From positions 1 to 9,709 of the forward strand of contig CAJOQB010000095.1 in NCBI GenBank assembly GCA_905236405.1: a stretch of 9,709 nt of DNA, read 5' to 3'. The notes under the pieces are model-generated. The model was given only the letters and a program-made list of their open reading frames with translations, did not search any database and had not been told where the DNA came from. Source of the stretch: an uncultured Bacteroidales bacterium. Lineage in GTDB: Bacteria > Bacteroidota > Bacteroidia > Bacteroidales > P3. Every line of letters starts with the position of its first letter. The first letter of the stretch is position 1. Positions 1 through 7,168 of the stretch are shown in pieces. Position numbers and translations under genes: made by a program.

Positions 1-160
1 GTTGCTCACGACGGGTGATAGAGACAATGGGGACGGGTGCCTCGGGAGAGATGCGAGTGACATCTCCCCACATATAAGCGTCGATCATTACGTCGCCGAC
101 AATCATCACATGTTGCTGGCCGAGCGATTCAAAAAACTGTTTGTTGTTCATGACTGGCAT
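1..160 (-). CDS. rfaE1: PfkB-family heptose-7-phosphate kinase (RfaE1/HldE type), N-terminal fragment
   Basis: The gene runs leftward off the window, so only about 53 codons are visible. They contain VMIVGDVMIDAYMWGDV followed by TRISPEAPVPIVSI, the signature N-terminal strand and substrate-binding loop of D-glycero-beta-D-manno-heptose-7-phosphate kinases (RfaE1, or the kinase half of HldE). Known role of the family: cytoplasmic phosphorylation of heptose 7-phosphate at C1 on the way to ADP-heptose, the donor for the LPS inner core. Two in-frame ATGs exist, at 160 and 151. The upstream one lies 2 bases after the ansA stop; the downstream one gives MNNKQFFESL, close to the usual length ahead of the GDVM motif. 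Neither has a clear Shine-Dalgarno sequence, so the start is undecided. Whether a C-terminal nucleotidyltransferase domain is fused cannot be seen. The neighbouring heptosyltransferase-like gene fits the same pathway. Confidence 0.85.
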   Translation of the reverse strand, partial: MPVMNNKQFFESLGQQHVMIVGDVMIDAYMWGDVTRISPEAPVPIVSITRREQ

Positions 161-162
161 TG

Positions 163-1197
163 TTAAGATTCACTTACCTCACCACGGAGATCCATAGTGA
201 AGAGACGGCGCATTAATTCAGGTTGTTCACGATAATTGCCCAACAGGTACATCATCTTGGTGACAGCCGCCTCAATGGTCATATCCTGACCGCTGAGCAC
301 ACCCATACGATCCAAGTCGTAACTGGCGGCATACTGTTTCAACTTGACGGCACCCGATTTGCACTGGGTGATGTCGAGGATGGTCAATCCCCGTTGGATT
401 CCCTCCTCAAGAGCAGAGATGAACCAAGGCTCTGTGGGAGCATTGCCCGAGCCGTAGGTCTCGACAATCAAGCCCTGCAGATTGGGGGTACGGATGACCG
501 CATTAACCACATCGGAGGTGATGCCCGGGAAGAGTTTCAACACTGCGATACGAGTCTCCATCTCCTTGCGGACAATGAGCGGCTCGTCGTCAGGCATCGG
601 ACGGATGAGACTTTCGTTGTAATCGAAGTTGATACCCACCTTGGCCAACGAGGGAAGGTTGTAGGAATAGAAGGCGTCGAATTGGTCGGCACTCACCTTG
701 GTGCTTCGGTTGCCACGCAACAGACGGCTCTGGAAAAAGATGCACACCTCGGGAACCGTGATTTCCTTGCCTGCCGCCACCTCGAGAGCACAGATGATGT
801 TGTCTCGACCGTCACTTCGCAACATTCCCAAAGGCAGTTGCGAACCCGTCAACACGATGGGTTTGGAGAGGTGTTCAAACATGTAACTCAATGCCGAGGC
901 GGTATAAGCCATAGTGTCGGTACCATGCAGCACCACAAAACCGTCATAGTTGTCGTATTCCTTCTCAATCACGCTGGCAATATCCGACCAGAACGAGGGG
1001 GTCATGTTGCTCGAGTCGATGATGTTTTCCAGTTGCATGGAATCAATCTGGTAGGGCACACGGTGCAGCAGAGGAATGCCGTCATAGATACGTTCCATTG
1101 CGAAAGGATGCAACGAACCGTGTTCGTCCTGCACCATACCGATAGTTCCTCCTGTATAGACAATCAGTACTTTGTTTTTCCTATTCTGTTTTACCAT
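163..1197 (-). CDS. ansA: Type I (cytoplasmic) L-asparaginase
   Basis: This 344-residue protein hydrolyses L-asparagine to aspartate and ammonia. The asparaginase/glutaminase family signatures are all present: TGGTIG at residues 15-20 with the nucleophile-position Thr18, the substrate loop DSSNMTP at 61-67, HGTDTMAYTASAL from 91 with the second-triad Thr93 and Asp94, GSQLP at 118-122, and LRGNRSTKV at 160-168 with the catalytic Lys167. There is no signal peptide: the protein starts MVKQNRKNKVLIVYTGG. That, together with a length of about 340 residues, points to the cytoplasmic AnsA class rather than the periplasmic AnsB class. The ATG at 1197 follows an A-rich leader typical of Bacteroidota initiation regions. 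It sits 52 bases after the glycosyltransferase stop and 2 bases before the rfaE1 reading frame, so it is probably co-transcribed with both. It appears intact. Allosteric control by asparagine is known for E. coli AnsA but cannot be judged here. Confidence 0.95.
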   Translation of the reverse strand: MVKQNRKNKVLIVYTGGTIGMVQDEHGSLHPFAMERIYDGIPLLHRVPYQIDSMQLENIIDSSNMTPSFWSDIASVIEKEYDNYDGFVVLHGTDTMAYTASALSYMFEHLSKPIVLTGSQLPLGMLRSDGRDNIICALEVAAGKEITVPEVCIFFQSRLLRGNRSTKVSADQFDAFYSYNLPSLAKVGINFDYNESLIRPMPDDEPLIVRKEMETRIAVLKLFPGITSDVVNAVIRTPNLQGLIVETYGSGNAPTEPWFISALEEGIQRGLTILDITQCKSGAVKLKQYAASYDLDRMGVLSGQDMTIEAAVTKMMYLLGNYREQPELMRRLFTMDLRGEVSES

Positions 1198-1249
1198 TGT
1201 TTACTGTTTAGTTTCTTTGCTATATTGTTGATAACGACACCGACATTCA

Positions 1250-2203
1250 TCATGCTTGAATTCGGGCGTTGACATAGTTCACTATTTGTTGCCACGGTAA
1301 GTCCTCGAAGCATCGCAGGGTGTGTTGCGGACACTTCCTTTTCCCCAACCGGCTACACGGCCTGCACCATAGGTCTACCTCGCAGTTGCGTGCCTCGACA
1401 CCATAGGGGGCAAAGCCGAAAAGCGGCGTTGTCCCACCCCAAATCACGACAAGGTCTTTCTGGAAAGCCGCCGCCATGTGCATGATTCCCGTGTCGCCCG
1501 ATATAACGACTGTGGCTTTGTCGACCCACTGCATCAGTTGCTCCATCGAGGTTTTGCCACAAAGGTTGAGCACATTCGGTGTGAGGTGTACACCATCATT
1601 AGCGATGCGATAGCGATCCTGCTTGTCACCCAATAGCACTATCTGGCCTTGTATCGAACCAATCAGATACTGCATTTGTTTGGGAGGAATCCTTTTGGTT
1701 CCGTGCTGAGCACCACAGGCAATGGCAACATAAGGCTGTCGCTGCTGTTCATTGTCGGTTTGAGGTTCATAGTACAGATTGAGCGGCCCACCGTCGTTGA
1801 CAACGCCTAACGGACGGGCAGCATCCATATAACGATTTACTACCGAGGGATGTTTGATAAAGTTGTGCTTGGTCACCACCAGCAACCAACGAGCAAAATC
1901 CTCCTTCTTCACCACGCTTCTCTTGCATCGAAGCAGTCGACACATCAACCGCGAACGATGATTGTTTTGCAGGTCGACCACATAGTCGAACTTTTCTCTA
2001 TTGAGTCGTGCCAACGTCTCCATCTTCTCGCCATACGTATGCACTCTGTCGACAAAGGGAGAACGGTCGAGCAACGAGACAAACGGTGTTTTGACAAGAC
2101 AATGCACCTCGGCACCCTCCACCTGCTGCTTGATGCAGCGGAGCACCGGCGTGGTCAAAATAATGTCGCCCATACTGCTTAGACGAATAACGAGTATTTT
2201 CAT
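1250..2203 (-). CDS. Glycosyltransferase family 9, ADP-heptose:LPS heptosyltransferase-like
   Basis: The 317-residue protein begins MKILVIRLSSMGDIILTTPVL, the standard N-terminus of GT9 heptosyltransferases. Asp13 is in the position of the catalytic base of WaaC/WaaF. The C-terminal half carries the ADP-heptose binding motif SGDTGIMHMAAA at 235-246 and WGGTTPLFGF at 255-264. The family transfers heptose from ADP-heptose to the LPS inner core on the cytoplasmic face of the inner membrane; the exact acceptor here is unknown. I chose the ATG at 2203 because the frame extends upstream to 2266 only by overlapping tamB, and the GT9 core begins exactly at MKILVIR. The start is 19 bases downstream of the tamB stop. 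Four cysteines (280, 283, 291, 298) form a CxxC-x7-C-x6-C cluster near the C-terminus, a pattern I recall from other Bacteroidota GT9 proteins. No signal peptide is visible. Confidence 0.9.
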   Translation of the reverse strand: MKILVIRLSSMGDIILTTPVLRCIKQQVEGAEVHCLVKTPFVSLLDRSPFVDRVHTYGEKMETLARLNREKFDYVVDLQNNHRSRLMCRLLRCKRSVVKKEDFARWLLVVTKHNFIKHPSVVNRYMDAARPLGVVNDGGPLNLYYEPQTDNEQQRQPYVAIACGAQHGTKRIPPKQMQYLIGSIQGQIVLLGDKQDRYRIANDGVHLTPNVLNLCGKTSMEQLMQWVDKATVVISGDTGIMHMAAAFQKDLVVIWGGTTPLFGFAPYGVEARNCEVDLWCRPCSRLGKRKCPQHTLRCFEDLPWQQIVNYVNARIQA

Positions 2204-2222
2204 TGTCTCATCAACGTTCTTG

Positions 2223-5200
2223 TTACTTCTTGAACAAATCACTCCATTTATCGAAATCGCGGACATACTTCATTCCAACTCCTTGTTTGAACGGAAGGTC
2301 GGAGCGGGTGTAGTCGTTGGTGTTGCTACGGTTGAAAACAAAGAAGTGCAGTCGCGGATTCATCTTGTAACCCAACAGCACGTCACCCGTGATGGTGTTG
2401 TTGGCGTTGCCGTCGATAGCACGGGCATCGGTGCCGAACCCGAAGGTGGATTCAAAATAGAATTTGTTCCACGTCTTGCTGAGTTCCACATCGAATTGCT
2501 GTCCCGTCAGTTCGGTGGCCGACCTGTAGTCAAAGCCCACATTGACAAACTCGACAGCCTCGCTCACCAGACTGCCCAGTGTGTTGGCCACCATGCTATA
2601 GCCGCCCGACAAGCCGTCTGTCGCCCCCACATTACTCGCCGTGGTATTGTTGTAGAAACGGTTGAAGACCAAGAGAGACAACGTCTGGTTGAGCATATCG
2701 ATTTCGTTGGAGCGGTCGATATAGGAGAACACTTCCTCCTGCACACTGGCATCGGCATTGGGCAAACGAATGTCAAATCCAATCTCAGGATTGGTCATCG
2801 TGCCCGACATCGATATGACACTTTGCACATTGATGTACTGTCCATTGCCTTCAATGCTCGACTCGCCTGTCAGCGTAGCCGTGTTGACACGTTGGGTGTT
2901 GATAGCCTCGACATCAAGCGTCATGCCGTTGATGTCGCCAGGGAAAGTAAGGGTACCCCCTTCGGCAATGGCAAACTTGCGGGACATCAATCCCAAAAAC
3001 GACAGGTCAAGCGATCCCGAGCCTATTTCATAGACACCCGTGATAGTGGGGTCGGTACCCGACGCCACTTTGATGACCAAATCGCCAGCACCCGTTGCAG
3101 CCAAATCGACACTGACCGTGGGGGTCTCGACAGGCAGGTAGATATGAGCGTCGGGGGTGGCGTTAAGGTTAATCGTCAAATTGAACTTCTGAGCCGACGG
3201 CGGTTTTGCGAGTGCCTGCTCCTTGTTCACGCCACGAGTCTCCACCCCGTCTGGCGTTGGGATGATATAGTAGTATGGTGTGTTGCCATCGACAAACTCG
3301 ATATAGGAGGCCAATTCGACATCACTTTTCGAAGTGATGGGAAGATGCAACTCCGTTCCTTTGCGGGTAGTGGCGTTGAGCGATGCCTTCAAGTTGTCTA
3401 TCGTTCCTGTGACGGTTCCGTTGGCGTCAATCAACAAGGTGCCATAGAAGTCGTCGTAATGGGGTTTACTGTCGAGACAAAGGAAATTGTCGGCTTTCAG
3501 ATTAAAGTCCAAACGCATGTCCTTGTAATACGTATGACGCAACAGACCGCTGACGGTCAACGTGCCCGTCTGGGCGTCGTGGATGGTCAGGTGTTTCAAA
3601 CGGACAGCGTTGGGGTAGATATAGATTGTGTCGTCGACGCTGAACGTCGTGTTGAGGTAGTCGACACCGACCACACCCTCCTCGATATAGGCACGACCAG
3701 AGATGCTGGGTTGGCTCAGGGTGCCCTCCACTCTGAACTTGCCGTTCAACGTTCCGTCGAGTTGAGAGATGGCGTTGTCCACAAAAGGCATCGCTGCCGC
3801 CAATTCCAGCTGGTCGATCTCCACAGTGAAATCGAGACCCATATCATCATTGTTCATATCGATGAACCCGTTGGCCGACAGAGGCTCCATCAACCCCTTC
3901 TCGGCATGAAGCTTTGTCTTCAAGTATAGGCTCAACTGGTTCATCTCTGCATTCCACGTCGAATGAATATCGGCATCGCCCAACGGCACATCGTTGACAT
4001 CCAAGTCCTCCACCGTCAACGATGCGTTGAGGTAAGGCGTCTCCGTCAATCCGTATACGGTGGCTTTGCCGTCAATCACACCCGCCAACGAAAGCGGTGT
4101 CCTGTTCCAAAGGAAGGCCAAAGTATTGATGTCAAAGTGTTCAAACGATGCGTTCACCTGGTCGTTCGGCTGATGCTGTATGGTGGCATCCAACTGGATA
4201 GCTTGGTCCTGTTGCAATGAATGCAGCCGCAACCCGTCCAAGAGGAACCCCTCTCGATTGATAATACAAGGGCCTGCGGCAGCCAATGCCCACGGCGTAC
4301 CGTTGACGGTGATATTGTTGCGAAGCAGCACCACCTCGTTCTCGTTGGTGTCGCTCCGCATCATCAGTTTCAAGTCGACGCCTGAGGGGAGGCTGTCGGT
4401 TCGTTTTTCCCAATTGAGGTCACAGAACACAGCACGACTGTCCATCGACAGTTTCAAACCCACATCGTCAACCAAGTTCTGCTCGCCCGTCCGAAGATGA
4501 TCCAACACCACCGAAGCGACATACTGTCCGCCCTGTTCCCGACAATTGACACCGACATCACACAATTGGACACCGCCGACACGGATAGAGTCGGAACGCA
4601 CCACCATCTTGAGCGATTCGGCATAGTTGTAGTTGCCCGTCAGTCGTGTTCCGTCGGCAATGCGAACGGTGGGAAGGAAGAATGCCAGTTTTTGGTAGGG
4701 GTCGTTCAGGTCTATCTGCAGGTTGATATCGGCATCGGCCAAAGCGTCATAACTCTCCACCGGCTCTTTCAGCAAGAAGGGGTTGAAGTATCGCGGCACA
4801 TAGTGGTCACAGAAGTTGCGGAACATCAAAGGCAGCGAGGCATAACTGAAATAGCCGTCGATACGAGCCTGCAGCACATCGCTGCGGATATTCATCCTCT
4901 TCTCGCCACCGTCCTGCACCATATCCACCCTGATATTGTCCATTGCCAGTCCTTTGTGGTTGCGTTCCACGTGACTGTCTTCGAGTACCAGGTTGCCTTG
5001 TATCGACTCCATCAAATCGTTGATGTTGTCACACTCCAAATTGCCTTTCAGATGGGTGACCACACGGAACGTCGTGTCGTCCTCGGTAGCCAGCAGTTTG
5101 AGTCGCTTGAGGTCGGCGCCCGCAATGTTCACATCGGCATTGCAGGACAGCGACGAGTCACGCGACAAATCGAGATGAGCGTCCATCTTCATATTGAGCA

Positions 5201-6713
5201 CCGTGTCGCGGATAGACACCAGTGCGTCCACCAGCCCATCGTCCATCTGGGCATTGATGCGAATGGGGTTCACACGGTTGCCACGCAAGTAAGTGTTGTA
5301 CAACTTGCCCTCCACCGATGCCGTCATGGTCTTGAAGTCAAGACCCTCGCCCTGCACCGACAGCTCGCATCCCGTATGGCTCACCCAGTCGTTGGGAACG
5401 ATACGCGACAGCTGCAAACCCGTCGAGCTGACGTTTGCAAAGTAGACATAGTTGCCTTTCTCCTCTTCGTCTTTCAATGCCCATCCTGCCAACTCGACAT
5501 TACCCAAGGCACAAGCCACCGTGGCCTGCGTCGACAAAGCGTCTATCGAACCGTCCAAGTGTGCCTCAAGTTCCACCTGTCCCATCTGTTTCACTATCTT
5601 CGGCATCTTCACGCCCAACTGCTTCATCACAGAGAGGCTGGCCACCTCGTCGTGACTGGTGGAGAGACGATAGATGTCCACTTTCATATCGGAATTGGGG
5701 AAACGGGTGATATCTTGCAAATGGCCGTCGAACGCCAAATTGCCTTCATTGCCAAAACGCAGCAGCATATCCTCGCAATAGAGGTCGTTGACCAAGCCGC
5801 TTACCGTACCTTCCAACTCATAGATGTCGTCCACGCCCCACAGCGTCTCAACCCAATAGCCTGCCGTGCGACCATCCAATCGTGTCCCGTGTTTCAGACA
5901 GGCAAACAAACGGACACTGTCCTCGAAATGCGACATCGACTCCCACGTTGGATAGTCGAGCAACACATCGCCCTCGACATAGGTGCTGTCGCTCTCCAAC
6001 ACAAGGTTGGTCACGCTGATGCCGTTGGAAGCTACATAGACATTGCCCGTCAGCTGTTCCAACTGGAATCCCGAACGTTCCTTGGCGGTGAACTTCTCAA
6101 GCATGCAAGTCACATGGTCGTTGCACACCCTCAGGTTACGGACACGGAGACTACAGTCGTGAACAAACATATCATACACATTCACCCCGTGGATGGAATC
6201 AGGTGCCGTGGGCGGCTTGGGCAGCGTCTGACGGTATGTTAGACGGTCAGCCTCCACACGACCAATGTTGACAGTATAACGTTCATTGGGGTCGTGCTTC
6301 TTTTTTCCGAAACGGTCTATCAGGTATTGTAACAAGAAATCCATCGACGTCCCCTCCCCTGTTTGGTAAAGATGGTAGTAGCCATCTTGCAGCTTCACCT
6401 TGTCCAACGTCATAGAACGCTCTTTGAACGGCATACCGTCGAACTTCACCTGTACCTTTTTCAGCGAAGCCACCGTGTCGTTCGACGGGGTCAGCCACAA
6501 CACATCGTGAATCACCATCTGCCCCAAGATGTTGGCGCTGATGCTGCCCACCTTTATCGTCCCCCCTGTCTCCTTGCTCAGGTAGCGGCCTGCCGCAGAC
6601 CCCAGCAACGACTGCACCGTGCTGTAGTTCACCAGAGCTACAAGACAGTACACCAGCAAGAAAAGGCTGGCAAACACGATTCCTATTATGCGACCTGCTT
6701 TTTTGATAGCCAA
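2223..6713 (-). CDS. tamB: TamB/AsmA-like translocation and assembly module protein
   Basis: This is a very large protein of 1496 residues. It has a short basic N-terminus (AIKKAGR), one hydrophobic anchor at about residues 9-30 (IIGIVFASLFLLVYCLVAL), then a long stretch of short alternating beta-strand sequence, as expected for the periplasmic beta-taco groove of AsmA-like proteins. The C-terminus is a TamB (DUF490) domain: MSGTMTNPEIGFDIRLPNAD at 1302-1321 and LSLLVFNRF at 1345-1353, ending in VGMKYVRDFDKW. Family role: an inner-membrane-anchored protein spanning the periplasm that helps outer-membrane protein assembly and carries phospholipids to the outer membrane. Bacteroidota homologues often lack a standard TamA partner; none is present here. 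The first codon of the frame is TTG at 6713; the next in-frame ATG is residue 67 and would remove the anchor. An in-frame stop lies upstream and an out-of-frame ATG at 6741, so the true start may involve a frameshift or an indel (see findings). It heads the leftward cluster. Confidence 0.92.
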   Translation of the reverse strand: MAIKKAGRIIGIVFASLFLLVYCLVALVNYSTVQSLLGSAAGRYLSKETGGTIKVGSISANILGQMVIHDVLWLTPSNDTVASLKKVQVKFDGMPFKERSMTLDKVKLQDGYYHLYQTGEGTSMDFLLQYLIDRFGKKKHDPNERYTVNIGRVEADRLTYRQTLPKPPTAPDSIHGVNVYDMFVHDCSLRVRNLRVCNDHVTCMLEKFTAKERSGFQLEQLTGNVYVASNGISVTNLVLESDSTYVEGDVLLDYPTWESMSHFEDSVRLFACLKHGTRLDGRTAGYWVETLWGVDDIYELEGTVSGLVNDLYCEDMLLRFGNEGNLAFDGHLQDITRFPNSDMKVDIYRLSTSHDEVASLSVMKQLGVKMPKIVKQMGQVELEAHLDGSIDALSTQATVACALGNVELAGWALKDEEEKGNYVYFANVSSTGLQLSRIVPNDWVSHTGCELSVQGEGLDFKTMTASVEGKLYNTYLRGNRVNPIRINAQMDDGLVDALVSIRDTVLNMKMDAHLDLSRDSSLSCNADVNIAGADLKRLKLLATEDDTTFRVVTHLKGNLECDNINDLMESIQGNLVLEDSHVERNHKGLAMDNIRVDMVQDGGEKRMNIRSDVLQARIDGYFSYASLPLMFRNFCDHYVPRYFNPFLLKEPVESYDALADADINLQIDLNDPYQKLAFFLPTVRIADGTRLTGNYNYAESLKMVVRSDSIRVGGVQLCDVGVNCREQGGQYVASVVLDHLRTGEQNLVDDVGLKLSMDSRAVFCDLNWEKRTDSLPSGVDLKLMMRSDTNENEVVLLRNNITVNGTPWALAAAGPCIINREGFLLDGLRLHSLQQDQAIQLDATIQHQPNDQVNASFEHFDINTLAFLWNRTPLSLAGVIDGKATVYGLTETPYLNASLTVEDLDVNDVPLGDADIHSTWNAEMNQLSLYLKTKLHAEKGLMEPLSANGFIDMNNDDMGLDFTVEIDQLELAAAMPFVDNAISQLDGTLNGKFRVEGTLSQPSISGRAYIEEGVVGVDYLNTTFSVDDTIYIYPNAVRLKHLTIHDAQTGTLTVSGLLRHTYYKDMRLDFNLKADNFLCLDSKPHYDDFYGTLLIDANGTVTGTIDNLKASLNATTRKGTELHLPITSKSDVELASYIEFVDGNTPYYYIIPTPDGVETRGVNKEQALAKPPSAQKFNLTINLNATPDAHIYLPVETPTVSVDLAATGAGDLVIKVASGTDPTITGVYEIGSGSLDLSFLGLMSRKFAIAEGGTLTFPGDINGMTLDVEAINTQRVNTATLTGESSIEGNGQYINVQSVISMSGTMTNPEIGFDIRLPNADASVQEEVFSYIDRSNEIDMLNQTLSLLVFNRFYNNTTASNVGATDGLSGGYSMVANTLGSLVSEAVEFVNVGFDYRSATELTGQQFDVELSKTWNKFYFESTFGFGTDARAIDGNANNTITGDVLLGYKMNPRLHFFVFNRSNTNDYTRSDLPFKQGVGMKYVRDFDKWSDLFKK

Positions 6714-6720
6714 CTTGTTT

Positions 6721-6741
6721 TTAAAGACTAAATAACTCCAT
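6721..6741 (-). other. Six-codon ATG mini-frame ending CTT TAA ahead of tamB
   Basis: An ATG at 6741 opens a short frame encoding MELFSL and then a TAA at 6723-6721, 7 bases before the TTG that opens the tamB frame. The last sense codon is CTT followed directly by TAA. If the ribosome skipped one base at CTT-T, or if one T of the TTT run were absent, the reading would continue AAA AAC AAG TTG into tamB and give MELFSLKNKLAIKKAGR, a natural-looking basic N-terminus for an inner-membrane anchor. CTT before a stop is the slip codon of the classical prfB +1 frameshift site, but there is no purine-rich Shine-Dalgarno stimulator at the short spacing that site uses. It could equally be a sequencing indel, an upstream ORF or chance. 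Confidence 0.35.
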
Positions 6742-6779
6742 TATTTAATAATTATTATATATTGTAGCGAAAAAAAAGG

Positions 6780-6787
6780 CAAATTTT
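6780..6787 (-). promoter_or_regulatory. Weak candidate -7 element for tamB
   Basis: Read leftward, AAAATTTG matches the Bacteroidota -7 consensus TAnnTTTG at all defined positions except the first. It would start a transcript around 6774, giving a leader of about 33 nt to the ATG at 6741 or about 60 nt to the TTG at 6713. No TTTG-like -33 element is found at the expected distance; that position falls inside the CTCCACT repeat array, which could mean activator dependence. It is the best candidate seen on this strand, but it is weak. Confidence 0.3.
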
Positions 6788-6871
6788 CTCCACTCTGTCT
6801 ACACTGATCCTCCACTGATCCTCCACTGATCCTCCACTGGGCTCCACTGGTATAGTGGAGACTTAGTGAAG
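6788..6871. repeat. Helically phased CTCCACT array with inverted copies
   Basis: The heptamer CTCCACT occurs exactly at 6788, 6810, 6821, 6832 and 6842, with a one-mismatch copy (CTACACT) at 6799. Start-to-start spacings are therefore 11, 11, 11, 11 and 10 bases, about one DNA helical turn. It is followed by the inverted form AGTGGAG at 6854-6860 and a one-mismatch inverted copy AGTGAAG at 6865, again 11 bases apart. The middle copies are part of a perfect 11-base tandem unit (ACTGATCCTCC, three times from 6803). The last direct and first inverted copies form a 7-bp perfect hairpin with a 5-base loop (6842-6860). The array abuts the weak candidate tamB promoter. It could be a multi-site operator for a regulator, or a slippage-derived minisatellite. 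Confidence 0.85.
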
Positions 6872-7011
6872 AATGTGTTTAAAATCAGCGTAATATAAGT
6901 ACAATTTTCATAAAGGGTCTTTTCACACGAAAAAAAGTCGACGAGTAAAGCCAATATACACTGGAAACACTCGCCGAAGACGGCAACACCTCACACTCTT
7001 TTTTCACTTTT

Positions 7012-7056
7012 CTGCAAAGAAGTTCACATGTAACTAAAAAAAGTGTATCTTTGCAG
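7012..7056. promoter_or_regulatory. 8-bp inverted repeat bracketing the tsaD promoter
   Basis: CTGCAAAG at 7012-7019 is the exact reverse complement of CTTTGCAG at 7049-7056, with a 29-base spacer. The right arm overlaps the TTTG of the -7 element, so part of the symmetry reflects a common promoter sequence. The left arm lies just upstream of the -33 position. The geometry would suit a repressor dimer or two dimers occupying the promoter. It could also be coincidence. Confidence 0.4.
7046..7053 (+). promoter_or_regulatory. Bacteroidota-type -7 promoter element for tsaD
   Basis: TATCTTTG matches the housekeeping-sigma -7 consensus TAnnTTTG of Bacteroidota at every defined position and is followed by CA, as is common in this phylum. 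The -33 element is poor: only TTC (7023-7025) lies at the usual distance, not TTTG. Initiation would fall at about 7058-7061, giving a leader of about 128 nt before the tsaD ATG. The same transcript could continue through porP and the TPR gene. Confidence 0.7.
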
Positions 7057-7076
7057 TCGCTATTATTGGATGCTGT

Positions 7077-7168
7077 CGAGGGTATCCGAAGGGTTGTTTA
7101 TACTCATAACCATACTGAAAACAAGACGTCTAACCCTATTACCCTCGTATCGGCACCCATGGTGGTGC
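7077..7168 (+). ncRNA. Structured 5' leader of tsaD (uncharacterised)
   Basis: Within the predicted untranslated leader, CGAGGGTA (7077-7084) pairs perfectly with TACCCTCG (7140-7147), and AGGGTT (7090-7095) pairs perfectly with AACCCT (7132-7137). This gives 14 base pairs interrupted by a 5-by-2 internal loop and closed by a 36-nt loop. A second small hairpin, GCACC/GGTGC (7153-7157 with 7164-7168), ends 19 bases before the ATG. No U-run follows either stem, so neither looks like an intrinsic terminator. I recognise no known riboswitch or ribosomal-protein leader. It may be a cis-regulatory RNA or simply a stable leader. Confidence 0.45.

Noticed and set aside
2204..2266. Upstream extension of the GT9 gene to 2266
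   Set aside because: The extra 21 residues overlap the end of tamB, add sequence outside the GT9 fold, and the conserved MKILVIR start at 2203 fits the family exactly.
2001..3929. 642-codon open frame on the + strand opposite tamB
   Set aside because: It lies fully antisense to a well-supported gene, has low-complexity H/R/V/Q-rich content with no domain, and arises because codon choice on the coding strand leaves few antisense stops. The same applies to + strand frames at 4497-6242 (581 codons) and 223-1272 (349 codons).
6801..6848. Possible CRISPR-like array from the repeated 11-base unit
   Set aside because: Repeats are too short, units are contiguous with no unique spacers, and there are no cas genes nearby.
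6973..7004. GCCG-AAGA-CGGC hairpin followed by a T-run, as a possible terminator
   Set aside because: The stem is only 4 bp and the T-run begins about 14 bases after it; there is also no gene upstream on this strand for it to terminate.
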